Below are positions 10,932-20,650 of a stretch of DNA of 64,000 nucleotides, one piece after another. The translations under genes and the position numbers were made by a program. The stretch comes from Campylobacteraceae bacterium (GTDB lineage: Bacteria > Campylobacterota > Campylobacteria > Campylobacterales > Campylobacteraceae): NCBI GenBank assembly GCA_031263195.1, contig JAISGD010000022.1:1-64000 (forward strand), read 5' to 3'. Under the pieces are notes generated by a model, which saw nothing but the letters and a program-made list of their open reading frames with translations, made no database searches and was not told where the DNA came from. The first letter of the stretch is position 1. Each line of letters starts with the position of its first letter.

Positions 10932-11924
10932 ATGAAAAGTTTTCTAAAGATTTTATTAGGAATTGCTATTGCTGCGACTGTATCAAATGCAGCTGAATAC
11001 ACTATCAAAGTATCACACGTTGTCAGCGCCGGCACTCCAAAAGGTAAAGCAGCTGACTTTTTTGCCAAAAGAGTTGAAGAGTTGACCGAAGGTAAAGTAA
11101 AAGTTGAAGTTTTCCCAAGCGCACAGCTGAGCAAAGATGAAGATGTTTTAAGAAAACTTCAAATTGGAAACGTGCAAATTGCTATGCCGAGCCTTTCTGT
11201 TTTTACAAGAATAACACCCGAGATGCAGCTTTTTGATTTACCGTTTATCTTCAGAGATAAAGAACATTTGTATAAAGTAATGGATGGCTCTGTAGGCGAC
11301 AAACTAAAACGAAAAGTGGAGAGTAAAGAATTTATAGCTATGGAGTACTGGGACGCAGGCTTTAAAAACTTTTCATCAAGCAAAAAGGCTATTATAGAGC
11401 CTGGGGATGCCAAGGGACAAAAGTTTCGCTCTATGAGTTCAAAAGTACTTGAAGCACAGTTTAAAGCCATAGGCGGCAATCCCCAAATACTGCCTTTTTC
11501 AGAAGTTTATTCCGCTTTGCAGCAAGGTGTTGTTGATGCTGCTGAAAATCCGTATGCAAATTTCTATAACTCAAAATTTCACGAAGTACAATCAAGCTAT
11601 ACTATAAGCGATCACGGTTATTTAGGATATCTTGTCATCATGAGTAAAAAATTTTGGGATAACTTCCCTGATGATTTAAAACTATTGGTCACGCAGGCCA
11701 TGAGGGATGCTACTATTTATGAACGCGAAGAAGCAGCCAAAGACGATGAGAGAATTTTAGGGCTTTTAAAAGAGTATGAAGCAAATTCTAAGGGCAAATT
11801 TAAAATATACACCTTAACGGAAGAGCAAAAAGCTAATTGGAGAAAAGTTATGCAGCCTGTTTATTCTCAATTTTATAAGATAGTCGGCGAAGATCTGATA
11901 AAAGAGACTATAGATACAAAATAA
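10932..11924 (+). CDS. dctP: TRAP transporter solute-binding protein DctP
   Basis: Periplasmic binding protein of a tripartite ATP-independent transporter, probably for C4-dicarboxylates or another organic acid. I chose the ATG at 10932, which has AAGGAGAG upstream and starts a clean signal peptide (about residues 1-20, cleavage after SNA), over an earlier in-frame ATG at 10878. The 330-aa product has DctP-family features: the AEYTIKVSHVVS start, the conserved arginine region GQKFRSM for carboxylate binding, and ALQQGVVDAAENP. First of a dctPQM cluster. Confidence 0.92.
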   Translation: MKSFLKILLGIAIAATVSNAAEYTIKVSHVVSAGTPKGKAADFFAKRVEELTEGKVKVEVFPSAQLSKDEDVLRKLQIGNVQIAMPSLSVFTRITPEMQLFDLPFIFRDKEHLYKVMDGSVGDKLKRKVESKEFIAMEYWDAGFKNFSSSKKAIIEPGDAKGQKFRSMSSKVLEAQFKAIGGNPQILPFSEVYSALQQGVVDAAENPYANFYNSKFHEVQSSYTISDHGYLGYLVIMSKKFWDNFPDDLKLLVTQAMRDATIYEREEAAKDDERILGLLKEYEANSKGKFKIYTLTEEQKANWRKVMQPVYSQFYKIVGEDLIKETIDTK

Positions 11925-12022
11925 TCTTTTTAGTGTTGTAATAGTTTTAAAATTTTACGGTTTAAAATAGGTGCTGAGTTCATTTTTAGAGCTTTTGCAC
12001 CTTAACTTTTAAAAGGTATTTT

Positions 12023-12658
12023 ATGTTTAAAAAAGTATTTGATTTCGTAGATAACATTGTAGTTACTATGAATAAAACTATCGCTGTAGGCGGTATGGTT
12101 TTAGGTGTTTTACTGGCATTTATCAATGTTGTATTGCGTTATGGCTGGACCAATCTGTGTTTGATTGCAAGCGATGATACAACATTGAAAGGTAAAATAT
12201 TGGGAATGTTTCTCAATTATCCTTGTTCAGTATTTGACGGCAGTCTTTCATGGGCAGGAGAAATGACAAATTATCTATTCATCTGGTCTGCACTTTTCGG
12301 CGCGGCGTATGGCTTTAAAAAAGGCATACACATTTCTGTTACAATATTGCTGCACCTCTTTCCTATTAAAATCGCAAAACTATTTGTTATATTCTCAAGT
12401 GCATTTTCGTGTCTGTTTTTGCTATTTATGGCATATTACGGAGGGGAGCTTTTACTGCTTACGGCAAGTTTTGGCGAAGTAAGTCCGGATTTATGGAATA
12501 TGCCTATGTGGATACCGATGATAGTCCTTCCGCTATCGTTTGCTGCTGCGTCATTTAGAGCAGGTGAAAAAGTATATGAATTTGCAAGAACACCTGCCAA
12601 TGAGATACTAAAAACAAGCGAAGATGAGTTGATACACGACTCTGCTGTGAAAGAGTAG
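12023..12658 (+). CDS. dctQ: TRAP transporter small membrane subunit DctQ
   Basis: Four-helix small permease subunit that pairs with DctM. At 211 aa it is longer than the usual 160-190. The extra residues lie between helices 1 and 2 (about 45-75), a hydrophilic loop with two cysteines that could form a periplasmic disulfide. The conserved W-A-G-E-M-T-N-Y-L-F motif precedes helix 2. It lies 98 bp after dctP and 9 bp before dctM. Confidence 0.9.
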   Translation: MFKKVFDFVDNIVVTMNKTIAVGGMVLGVLLAFINVVLRYGWTNLCLIASDDTTLKGKILGMFLNYPCSVFDGSLSWAGEMTNYLFIWSALFGAAYGFKKGIHISVTILLHLFPIKIAKLFVIFSSAFSCLFLLFMAYYGGELLLLTASFGEVSPDLWNMPMWIPMIVLPLSFAAASFRAGEKVYEFARTPANEILKTSEDELIHDSAVKE

Positions 12659-12667
12659 GATAAAACT

Positions 12668-13987
12668 ATGATGATATTTACACTATTGGTTTTACTGTTT
12701 GCCTTAATGCTTGTCGGCGTTCCTGTATCGGTTGCGCTTGGCGCAAGTACGATCATAACGGCTCTTATGTTTACGGATTTAGACGCTATGGGCCTTACAA
12801 TGCATGTATTTGACGGACTTAATACATATACACTTATGGCTATACCGATGTTTATTTTGGCGGGTTCGTTCCTCTCTAAAGGAAGTGCGGCGCACAGGAT
12901 AGTGAATTTCGCCAAAGCTATAGTAGGGCATCTTCCGGGTGGTCTTCCCATATCGGCGATATTTGCTTGTATGGTATTCGCAGCTGTAAGCGGTTCATCT
13001 CCTGCAACGGTAGTTGCTATCGGTTCGGTTATGTACGGCGCTATAAAAGAGGCCGGATATCCCGCTAAATATGCTATAGGAACGATTGCGACAAGCGGGA
13101 GCCTGGGTATTTTGATACCGCCTTCCGTCGTTTTTATCGTCTACGGCGTAACTGCTGAGCAATCCATAGGGGATCTGTTTATAGCAGGTATCATTCCGGG
13201 TATTATGCTTGGCTGCATGCTAATGGCGGTTGCCTTTTTCGGAGCAAAAAAACTTGGTTTTAAAGGAACTAAGCCACTAAGTTTCAAAGAGAGACTTAAA
13301 GCTTTTAAAGATGCTTTTTGGGCGCTTTTGATTATCGTTATAGTCATCGGCGGTATATACGGCGGTATATTTACGCCAACTGAAGCCGGAGCCGTATGCG
13401 CTGTTTATGCTTTTATAGTTTCGTTTTTCATATATAAAGATATTAAGTTAAAAGATGTATATAACATTGTGCTTGATTCGGCAATGACCACCTCTATGAT
13501 ATTTTTCATTATTGCCAATGCTATGATTTTTGCACACTTTTTGACTGACCAGACAATTCCTCATCAGATTACGCAAATGATTTTAGACGCCAGTGTCGGA
13601 CCTATCACATTTCTAATTATCATAAATATACTGCTTCTGATTATGGGGCAGTTTATGGAACCATCATCTGTTGTCATGATAACAACGCCGTTGCTGCTTC
13701 CTATCGCTGTTGCGCTTGGTATTCATCCTGTGCATCTTGGTGTTATTATGATAGTCAATATGGAGATAGGAATGCTAACACCGCCTGTAGGGCTCAACCT
13801 ATTCGTTGCAAGCGCGATAACAGGGCTTAGTCTTAAAGATGTTGTTGTAGCATCACTGCCATGGGTTGCTACGATATTTATAGGACTTATTTTTATCACT
13901 TATATACCAAGTATCTCTCTATGGCTTCCATATGAGTTTCCACAACATCTTGAAGCTTTTAAACAGTTTATAGGCGGATTGTTTTAG
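12668..13987 (+). CDS. dctM: TRAP transporter large permease DctM
   Basis: Large membrane subunit (439 aa, about 12 helices) that carries out sodium-driven uptake of the ligand delivered by DctP. Family motifs are present: SGSSPATVVAIGSVM, LGILIPPSVVFIVYG, FTPTEAGAVCAVYA and MLTPPVGLNLFV. Length and order are standard. It ends the dctPQM operon; about 210 AT-rich bases separate it from the next transporter gene. Confidence 0.95.
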   Translation: MMIFTLLVLLFALMLVGVPVSVALGASTIITALMFTDLDAMGLTMHVFDGLNTYTLMAIPMFILAGSFLSKGSAAHRIVNFAKAIVGHLPGGLPISAIFACMVFAAVSGSSPATVVAIGSVMYGAIKEAGYPAKYAIGTIATSGSLGILIPPSVVFIVYGVTAEQSIGDLFIAGIIPGIMLGCMLMAVAFFGAKKLGFKGTKPLSFKERLKAFKDAFWALLIIVIVIGGIYGGIFTPTEAGAVCAVYAFIVSFFIYKDIKLKDVYNIVLDSAMTTSMIFFIIANAMIFAHFLTDQTIPHQITQMILDASVGPITFLIIINILLLIMGQFMEPSSVVMITTPLLLPIAVALGIHPVHLGVIMIVNMEIGMLTPPVGLNLFVASAITGLSLKDVVVASLPWVATIFIGLIFITYIPSISLWLPYEFPQHLEAFKQFIGGLF

Positions 13988-14199
13988 TTCTTAATATGAT
14001 ATGGGAGCAACTCTCATATCATATATTTTTAAATATAGCTTAAAAATAATACTATTTTTTATTTGTTTGTTACAAAAAGTAACTTCACTAAATTAAAAAA
14101 TGCTTTTTTGTAACTATGTCATATTGAAATCGTTTCTCTTATCTATAATAAATCTTTTTAAAGGGTAAAGATTTTTAAGTTTGTAAGGAATAAGATTTT

Positions 14200-15987
14200 A
14201 TGAGAAAGACAAAAAGATGGAGCGATTATACTGTTAAAAGTTTAGTTTTTTGGGTCATTTTAGGTATTAGCACAGGCGTATTATGCGGGTATTTTTTTAC
14301 CGACAGACAAAAGAGTGATATTGCCGCTTTTAAAAGTTCAAATAATAGTGCTTTAGTTACGGTAATACTGCCAAAGGATTCTCAAAAAAGCGTAGAGCTA
14401 TCTCTAACCGAAAACTCAACAGGTAGCATCAGCGGTACAATAGATCACAAAAACGGCACTTACAGCGCAATTATAACTTCCGAAGAAGTTGGTAAAGCGA
14501 CAGTAACATACGCTTATAGTTTTAAAACTTTAACAACTCTTGAAAAAATCATCTATTCCACATATGAAAATACTCAAAAGGATGGATTGTACACTATTCC
14601 AAGCGAAGCAAAACTTCATGTAACCTTCGGTTCAAACGGCAATGTTGATAGATTTGAAACCAATGATGCGCAAAATGGCTATTCGCACAATACTACCGAT
14701 GCTTTTGGTATCGGCGTAAAAGTCAAAAAAGGTATAGACTTATTTATATGGGTATTGAAACTTTTAGTAGGACCGATTATATTTTTGACAATAATATTGG
14801 GCATTATCGGACTTGAGAGTCTGAAAAAAGTTGGTTCTATCGGACTTAAAGCATTTATTTATTTCGAGATTATAAGTACATTCGCTTTGGCTATAGGCAT
14901 ACTTTTCGGCAATCTTTTGTCACCGGGCGCCGGTATGGACATAAATATGAGCGCGCTTGACACATCAATCGCCGTATCAGGGGTAAGCGGCGAGATAAGC
15001 GTTTGGGCTGAAGTAAAAATGATACTTAAAAACGCTATGCCGGTCTATTATATGGCAAGCGAAAACGGCTGGTTTAATTTTATGCAAGACGGCGCGCTTG
15101 TTAAAGGGTGGATTATTCCCGACCCAATACATCCGTTTACGGAAGGCAAAACATTACAAGTTTTAGTGATGGCGCTGACTTTTGCGATAGCTATATCTGC
15201 ATTTGCCGGAAAAATTAAGGTAAAAATATTAAAACCACTTGGGGTAGCACAGGATTTTTTCTTTTTCATTTTAAAGGTCTTAATGTGGTTTAGTCCTGTC
15301 GCCGCTTTTTGCGCAATGTCATTTTTGATAGGAAAATTCGGTGTGGAAACTATCATCAATATGGGATGGCTGCTGTTAGTTATGCTTATTTCGTGTTTGG
15401 TATTTATATTTGTGATTCTTGGACTTATTATGCATATTTTCTTTAAAATAAGTATCTTTAAATTCATGTATTATATCCACAAAGAGGTACTTGTAGTGTT
15501 CGCAACTTCTTCAAGCGAGAGCGCTTTGGGACCACTGATGAAGCGATTGGAACAAGCTGGTATTAGCAGGGGTGTAACAGGACTTGTCATACCGACAGGA
15601 TATTCATTCAATCTTGATTGTACAAATATCTATTTGGCTCTCTCTATCATCTTTTTATCACAAGCGACCGGCGTTAATCTCACACTGTTTCAGCAACTGA
15701 CTATTTTGGTGATTTTGATGATTACATCTAAAGGTGCGGTGGGCGTTACAGGCTCTGGGTTTATAGTATTGGCAGGAACTTTACAAGCAGTGGATTCCGG
15801 TATCGCACCGGCAGTAGTAGCGATACTTTTAGGCGTGGATAAATTTATGAGCGAGATGAGAGCTGTTGGAAATCTTTGCGGAAATGCTGTTGCGGCAGTT
15901 GTCATCGGAGCATGGGACAAACAGATAGAGATGAAAAAATTTAAACATACATTAGACAATCCGGATAGTGTGCATAGCATTTTATAA
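14200..15987 (+). CDS. Dicarboxylate/amino acid:cation symporter with periplasmic insert
   Basis: DAACS/SLC1-family secondary transporter of the inner membrane. The C-terminal two thirds contain the hallmark serine-rich hairpin (FATSSSESALGPLM), the PTGYSFNLDCTNIYLAL substrate region and the second hairpin GAVGVTGSGFIVLAGTL. The protein is 595 aa rather than about 430. The excess is a hydrophilic segment at about residues 36-175, between the first and second hydrophobic helices, predicted periplasmic. ATG at 14200 follows TAAGGAATAAG. The substrate (dicarboxylate, glutamate/aspartate or cystine) cannot be told from sequence. Confidence 0.88.
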   Translation: MRKTKRWSDYTVKSLVFWVILGISTGVLCGYFFTDRQKSDIAAFKSSNNSALVTVILPKDSQKSVELSLTENSTGSISGTIDHKNGTYSAIITSEEVGKATVTYAYSFKTLTTLEKIIYSTYENTQKDGLYTIPSEAKLHVTFGSNGNVDRFETNDAQNGYSHNTTDAFGIGVKVKKGIDLFIWVLKLLVGPIIFLTIILGIIGLESLKKVGSIGLKAFIYFEIISTFALAIGILFGNLLSPGAGMDINMSALDTSIAVSGVSGEISVWAEVKMILKNAMPVYYMASENGWFNFMQDGALVKGWIIPDPIHPFTEGKTLQVLVMALTFAIAISAFAGKIKVKILKPLGVAQDFFFFILKVLMWFSPVAAFCAMSFLIGKFGVETIINMGWLLLVMLISCLVFIFVILGLIMHIFFKISIFKFMYYIHKEVLVVFATSSSESALGPLMKRLEQAGISRGVTGLVIPTGYSFNLDCTNIYLALSIIFLSQATGVNLTLFQQLTILVILMITSKGAVGVTGSGFIVLAGTLQAVDSGIAPAVVAILLGVDKFMSEMRAVGNLCGNAVAAVVIGAWDKQIEMKKFKHTLDNPDSVHSIL

Positions 15988-15998
15988 GTGACAAATAC

Positions 15999-16030
15999 AG
16001 AGCTTGAGCGCGAATCCCGGCTCAAGCTCT
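15999..16030 (+). terminator. Hairpin after the symporter gene
   Basis: A perfect 11-bp stem (AGAGCTTGAGC at 15999-16009 with its complement at 16020-16030) and a 10-nt loop lies 11 bases after the stop codon. No strong T tract follows, so efficiency is uncertain. Confidence 0.6.
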
Positions 16031-16057
16031 ACATCAAATTCCAACATAATATTTAAA

Positions 16058-16213
16058 TTATCGGGCTTGAATAGCAAACATTAGTTCATTGTTATAGATC
16101 GCATCCAATATAATGTGTATCATTTTTGCACCTGCCAACCGTTTACGTTTAGTTGCTTTAGCCCTGTCAAATAAGCCTCTTTGATATTTAATCTTCCATA
16201 AAAATTTTTTCAT
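16058..16213 (-). CDS. Possible small basic protein, 51 aa
   Basis: An uninterrupted frame starts at ATG (16213) and ends TAA (16058). The product is basic in its first half and ends in a helical stretch, with host-like codon use. Only a weak GAGA site precedes it. A short hairpin (CTGTCA/TGACAG, 16222-16239) lies just upstream. No family recognised; it may be a remnant. The following stretch up to 16595 is AT-rich with nothing else I can support. Confidence 0.35.
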   Translation of the reverse strand: MKKFLWKIKYQRGLFDRAKATKRKRLAGAKMIHIILDAIYNNELMFAIQAR

Positions 16214-16595
16214 TATCTCAGCTGTCAAATACATGACAGGCTTTTACTTGGCATATTAATAGTATTTTATTATTGGCGAAGTGCGATAATTCACTTTTTA
16301 TTTATTTTGCATTTTTATCTATAAAAATCCAATAATGCAAAACACTGAAAAAGCAAATAGTTGTGTTTTTATTATGTTTATTTTTGTTACTGTCATAATT
16401 CCTTTTAAAATTATTTCAGTAATTTATAAATACTTGTCAGTATTGTATAAGTCTGTAATTAACTGCTTTATTTTTCATATCGCCATTGAGAAGTAACAAA
16501 AAAAAGAGAATTTGCGTGTTGTTAAAATTGTTTTGTTAAACTTCACCGCAATGTTTACGATTAGACTGATGATTTTGTTTAGACAATAAAGAGTT

Positions 16596-17090
16596 TCAGT
16601 CTATTTCTACACCTTCAAGTTCCAGTAAAAATCGTTTTTTATCAAGTCCGCCCGCATATCCTGTAAGTGTACCGTCTGCTCCTATAACTCTATGACATGG
16701 AATAAGTATGGATATGGGATTGTGCCCTACCGCGCCACCAACTGCTTGAGAGGAGACGCGCGCACCGTTATGTGCCAACTCCTTAGCTATTTTGCCGTAA
16801 GCAGTTGTATGTCCGTATGAAATATCGGCAAGTATATTCCAAACTCTCATCTGGAAAGGTGTTCCGGCAAGAGATAATGTAAAATTATGTGTCTTTTTTC
16901 TACCCGCGAAATATTCATCAAGCCAAATTTTTAGAGTTTTAAAAACATCATACTCTTTTGTCTCTATCCATTTGCTTGTATCGGGATAATATTTTTGCCC
17001 TTCAAACCAAAGCCCCGTTATAGCGTCATTCTCTGCTGCAGCTCTCATATTGCCAATCGACGTTTCAAATCTACATGTATAAATACTCAT
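16596..17090 (-). CDS. ogt: Methylated-DNA--[protein]-cysteine S-methyltransferase
   Basis: Removes alkyl groups from O6-alkylguanine in DNA by one-way transfer to its own cysteine. The active site is in ILIPCHRVIG near residue 134. It is preceded by the winged-helix core with TPFQMRVWNILADISYG, and GYAGGLDKKRFLLELE follows. I start at the ATG at 17090 (164 aa) because GGAG lies 7 bases upstream; the longer frame would use a TTG. Monocistronic. About 360 AT-rich bases upstream hold no gene I can support. Confidence 0.93.
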   Translation of the reverse strand: MSIYTCRFETSIGNMRAAAENDAITGLWFEGQKYYPDTSKWIETKEYDVFKTLKIWLDEYFAGRKKTHNFTLSLAGTPFQMRVWNILADISYGHTTAYGKIAKELAHNGARVSSQAVGGAVGHNPISILIPCHRVIGADGTLTGYAGGLDKKRFLLELEGVEID

Positions 17091-17454
17091 TCTTTTCTCC
17101 AAATAGGCGATATTTTATACAGCCCGAAAGCGTTTATATTACCAAAATTCGGCACTCTTTACGCGACCTCTGATATCATTGCTATCTCAAACGGTCTGGA
17201 TTATCTCCTTATCATTTGCATTCACAGTAGTTATTTTATCATTAATAACATAAACAAATATATTATTTTCAAGTAGCTTTAGACTCTTATATAATTTATC
17301 AAAGAGTTTATTCTGTTTTTTAACTTTATATTTTAATGACATAATATAACAATCGTAATACTATTTGCTTTCAAACTATGTAAAATATTTTTTTGAATAG
17401 TTATCTCTATCTTGTCGGCAAGCATCTCTCCTAATCAAAATATTAGATATTGCA

Positions 17455-18093
17455 TTATCCATTATACATATACAAAACTAATTTTTTGCCAGGACTTACG
17501 ACAATCAAACCAATCCGTCCGTAAGCGTAATAGCTGCCCTCGCTATTAACAATCTCCGTCGCCTGCTTCACCACCGCATCGTCGATTTTAATACAAAATC
17601 CATAAACGCAAATGTAATCATAAATATCTAACGCGCCCGTTTCTTCCTTTGGTTGCCATCGGTCATTTACGCCTGTCGGCGTTTGATACCACTTTTCGTA
17701 CTTTCCGTTCCATCCTCGATTTTTCTGATTTTTATTTGGCGGTAAATTATTAAAAAATTCGATGCCTTGCCGTAATATTTCATCTGCGACATTTGCCGGA
17801 AGCGGGTAAACCCTGATACCGGCTTCATTACCGCTTGGTCCAAACCCCCAAGATTCTTCTTTGCTATATGAGATTGAATTTACATGCAGAGCATCCGGAA
17901 CAGCATCCAGCATAAAGCCTCTTTCATATATTTTGAAAAAGGTGAAAGGAATTGCAATAAGTGAGAAAAGCAGCAAAAAGAAATGAGGGCGGGAAAGCTT
18001 TTTGTAAGCATAGATAAATCCATTGATTACCGTTATTGGTATTAGTACCAAAACTATCAGCAAAATAATAAATTCCGTATACCGCATTTGCAC
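17455..18093 (-). CDS. Hypothetical membrane-anchored protein, 212 aa
   Basis: I do not recognise this family. Two hydrophobic helices (about residues 8-30 and 37-55) anchor a roughly 150-residue soluble domain rich in aromatic residues, glycine and proline. The start is the ATG at 18093 (an in-frame ATG lies two codons later). It is the first of a run of small minus-strand genes, two of them decayed, which looks like an accessory island. A link to interbacterial competition is possible from context but not shown. Confidence 0.6.
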   Translation of the reverse strand: MQMRYTEFIILLIVLVLIPITVINGFIYAYKKLSRPHFFLLLFSLIAIPFTFFKIYERGFMLDAVPDALHVNSISYSKEESWGFGPSGNEAGIRVYPLPANVADEILRQGIEFFNNLPPNKNQKNRGWNGKYEKWYQTPTGVNDRWQPKEETGALDIYDYICVYGFCIKIDDAVVKQATEIVNSEGSYYAYGRIGLIVVSPGKKLVLYMYNG

Positions 18094-18249
18094 CTCTATT
18101 TAATATAACGGCTTCAAGCATCATCAAGCTTTTTGTTGATAGGCTTTAATGTAACATTGTAACATAAATAAATATGCTCAATGGACGCGCAAGATTATAA
18201 GTTTTAATCTATTGGTTGCAAACAGGTGATGAACCATAGGTTACGCTTA

Positions 18250-18738
18250 CTATTTTGAAGCGTCCGTGTTGATTGTAGAGTTAGATATTCCTGCCTGTTC
18301 AGTGATTTTATTTACGATGAAGTGCACTTTATCTTTACCGATATCCCTATGTTGTTTTTGCAGTTTTATGAGTTCAAGGCACTCTTCAGGCGATTGCGGG
18401 TCCATTGGTCTAATTTTTTTACCAATTTCATCAAGCGCTTTGTCATACGCTATTGTTTCCGGCGTAGAAAAGTCCATGACTTCTTTAAGGGCTTGGTCAA
18501 AATTCAGCCCTTTAATCATTATTAAAAAGTCCACTATCTTCTCAAGTTGAGCAGCACTTTCAGACATTGAGGCTTGAAAGTCCGCACTACTGTTTTTGTA
18601 CTCGGAAGAATCGAAACAATTTTCCGAAAAGCATGGTGTGACAACTGTAAACAATATAACCATAGCAAGCAGATTTTTTATTGTTTTTCCGTAAAATCCA
18701 TTCACAGTTCCTATGTGACTGGTTTGATCTATTTTCAT
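18250..18738 (-). CDS. Hypothetical secreted or anchored protein, 162 aa
   Basis: Function unknown. A hydrophobic segment at residues 21-38 preceded by lysines looks like a signal peptide or uncleaved anchor, followed by a mostly helical, charged domain of about 120 residues with three cysteines. ATG at 18738 follows an AGAGAGGTAATT site. In the same orientation as its island neighbours, with gaps of more than 100 bp on both sides. Confidence 0.6.
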   Translation of the reverse strand: MKIDQTSHIGTVNGFYGKTIKNLLAMVILFTVVTPCFSENCFDSSEYKNSSADFQASMSESAAQLEKIVDFLIMIKGLNFDQALKEVMDFSTPETIAYDKALDEIGKKIRPMDPQSPEECLELIKLQKQHRDIGKDKVHFIVNKITEQAGISNSTINTDASK

Positions 18739-18856
18739 AATAATTACCTCTCTATAATTTTATGACTTTTGATGTGCCAGTCATGTTCGTCTTTAAAAAG
18801 TTTCACCCTACCTTCAACCCCTTCATTATAATTTTTGAAAATTCCAGATAAGGGCG

Positions 18857-19116
18857 TTAGTTTGCTTCAAGTTCTTCGCGAGAGATATATTGAACGCTTT
18901 CGCCGAATTTAACAAGGGGGGGTTCTAATTCAATATATGTATTTTTCAGTATCAATAAATGTTTTCTCTCCGCCAACTCTTCATGAAAATATCTATCCAG
19001 AATGTTTAATCTATTGTAAGTTCACAAACTTCCTGCAACTCCTATTGAGTGCTTGCTATAGCGCCTTTGACAGAGAGGAACAAAAATGCGATCAAATAAA
19101 GCAGGAACTTCCCCAT
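18857..19116 (-). pseudogene. Broken small secreted-protein gene
   Basis: A good AAAGGA site precedes an ATG (19116-19114) encoding a typical signal peptide of about 22 residues ending AIAST. The frame then hits TAG after 24 codons. Reading on through the stop gives about 11 plausible residues, then a shift to another frame continues for about 50 sensible charged residues to a TAA at 18857-18859. The simplest reading is one nonsense change plus one frameshift in an about 85-aa secreted protein. A run of seven C on the coding strand (18917-18922 region) is not at the shift point. Confidence 0.6.
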
Positions 19117-19118
19117 GA

Positions 19119-19697
19119 TTAATCCTTTGATTGAGTTGTATTGCTAAGTTGAGTCGGCTTTGATGAATTATTATAAGCTGCAAAGTACTGCTCTATAAGC
19201 GTCACAAGTTCGTCAAAGCTGATTGACAACGAGTTAGAGTTGATTGCGACTGGGCTGGTAACAATTCGCCGATTGGCTTTTAGAAGCGCTTGTTTAACTA
19301 TCCCGAGTTTGGAAATGTACGCATCGGGATCTTTGAGAAGTATGCACAAAAAACGCTGCCATTGAACTTGACAGATTTCAAAGCCCGATATATCAGACCA
19401 AGGGATTAGACCTAAGGAAAATGCAGCGGAATTGTCTGTGATGCCAAACTCATCCATGATGAGACCTGCCGCAGGATCGGCAAGCCTACGGACAATCGCA
19501 ATGACACAAAATACGCCCAATATCGCCGACATAAGCCCGATACCATGTACTAAAAAAGGGTTATTAAATCTTCGATTGGATTCGATATACGCCGTGTCCA
19601 GACCAAATACCCAATAACCGATAGTAATAAATAGAACCGATACTGTGAAAAGGAGAATCATTTTGGATTTGCTCAGAGGTATAATGACTTTTTGCAT
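19119..19697 (-). CDS. STM3941-like two-helix membrane protein
   Basis: 192 aa. Two N-terminal membrane helices (about residues 12-30 and 50-68) precede a cytoplasmic domain with IPWSDISGFEI and a C-terminal helix. This layout and the LIMDEFGITDNS...IPWSDI pattern match, as I recall, the STM3941 family of uncharacterised proteins, some encoded near toxin-immunity loci. The downstream pseudogene starts 2 bases after its stop, so the two formed one operon. Function not demonstrated. Confidence 0.65.
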   Translation of the reverse strand: MQKVIIPLSKSKMILLFTVSVLFITIGYWVFGLDTAYIESNRRFNNPFLVHGIGLMSAILGVFCVIAIVRRLADPAAGLIMDEFGITDNSAAFSLGLIPWSDISGFEICQVQWQRFLCILLKDPDAYISKLGIVKQALLKANRRIVTSPVAINSNSLSISFDELVTLIEQYFAAYNNSSKPTQLSNTTQSKD

Positions 19698-19725
19698 ACT
19701 TTGCTCCTAATGCTTGGATGATTTG

Positions 19726-20322
19726 TTAGGCATTTTCCTCGTTCCATTGGTCAATATTAAATATTTTCTTAAACTCTATATATTCGCGCTCCAAATCATT
19801 GGCAAAAATTTCTAAATCCTGACGACTTACTATCATTTGTAGCAAAAACCCCTGTCCGTAGTACGCATCCGCTTCTTTAAAATTATATGCGTCTACAAAG
19901 ACAATAAATGTATACTCATCATCAGGAAGCTTGCCTTTTTCTTTTTTTAATTTTTTTCTGACTTCTTCTTCTCTTTTTAATTTCTCACTCTCATATATAA
20001 TGGTTGCGTGAGACTTTAAAAACGGAAAATAACTATCGGGGTAAATCGCTATTGTAATGTCAGGTTCGATTGGTGTCCAATAATCAGCTTTATCACTTTC
20101 AAGAAGCTCTTTCAAAAACAGCAGAAGACCATCCTCTTCATATGAGCTTGCCAAAAATGCACTTTTTGAGTGATTATTCCGATATTCATTCCATTTTTTG
20201 ATAGATTCATCTTTGATAATAGATTCATCTTTCCATAAAAAGAAAAATTGGTATCGAATCCAGCCATACTCAAAGTTTGTAAACTCAAATCTCCTGATCG
20301 CAATATAGCCACGGCTTATCAC
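19726..20322 (-). CDS. Hypothetical soluble protein, 198 aa
   Basis: Not recognised. No signal peptide or membrane helix; rich in aromatic and charged residues, with a lysine/glutamate helix at about 110-125. The first possible start is GTG at 20322 without an obvious ribosome binding site, so the true start may be further in or the gene may be 5'-truncated. It ends 28 bp before the STM3941-like gene and probably shares its transcript. Confidence 0.5.
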   Translation of the reverse strand: MISRGYIAIRRFEFTNFEYGWIRYQFFFLWKDESIIKDESIKKWNEYRNNHSKSAFLASSYEEDGLLLFLKELLESDKADYWTPIEPDITIAIYPDSYFPFLKSHATIIYESEKLKREEEVRKKLKKEKGKLPDDEYTFIVFVDAYNFKEADAYYGQGFLLQMIVSRQDLEIFANDLEREYIEFKKIFNIDQWNEENA

Positions 20323-20387
20323 CTAACACTTAATGTATACTTTGGTAAGCATATAATTATCTTTCAAAAAAGCTATAATAAAAAATA

Positions 20388-20524
20388 GCATATTTCATTT
20401 CCTTGATATATTTGTCTTTGGTGGAAGTGAGGAGAATTGAACCCATGTCCACTGTCAAATTATTAGATTAGCTTTGTTGACATTTTAATTGCGGTATTAT
20501 ATCATAAATTTATTTTATAATAAT
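20388..20524. repeat. Copy 1 of a duplicated intergenic block
   Basis: A 20-bp segment (20388-20407) is identical to 21354-21373, and a 30-bp segment (20495-20524) matches 21475-21504 with three differences. The middles differ; copy 1 contains the ssrA-like fragment. The pair brackets the 207-aa gene at 20651-21274. Confidence 0.65.
20419..20450 (-). other. tmRNA (ssrA) 3'-end remnant, possible old att site
   Basis: Read on the minus strand, the 32 bases match the pattern of tmRNA 3' termini: GGAC, then GGGTTCAA of the T arm, then TCCACCA. The T stem no longer pairs fully, and no tmRNA body lies upstream. Islands that integrate into ssrA leave such a 3' copy at their far end, so this may mark an old island border. 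A tRNA 3' fragment is the alternative. Confidence 0.5.
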
Positions 20525-20650
20525 GCATTACGATAGTGTGAATACCCAATTGACTATCATCTAAAAATTTTTTAAATAATCATCATTGCGGAGAGCTTTA
20601 GCATAAATCTGTTCAATTATCTGGTAGAGGGAAAGATCAAAATTTAAAGG

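Noticed and set aside
18915-18925. Run of seven G/C as a phase-variable tract
   Set aside because: Too short for typical Campylobacter switching tracts, and the gene it lies in is already broken at other points.
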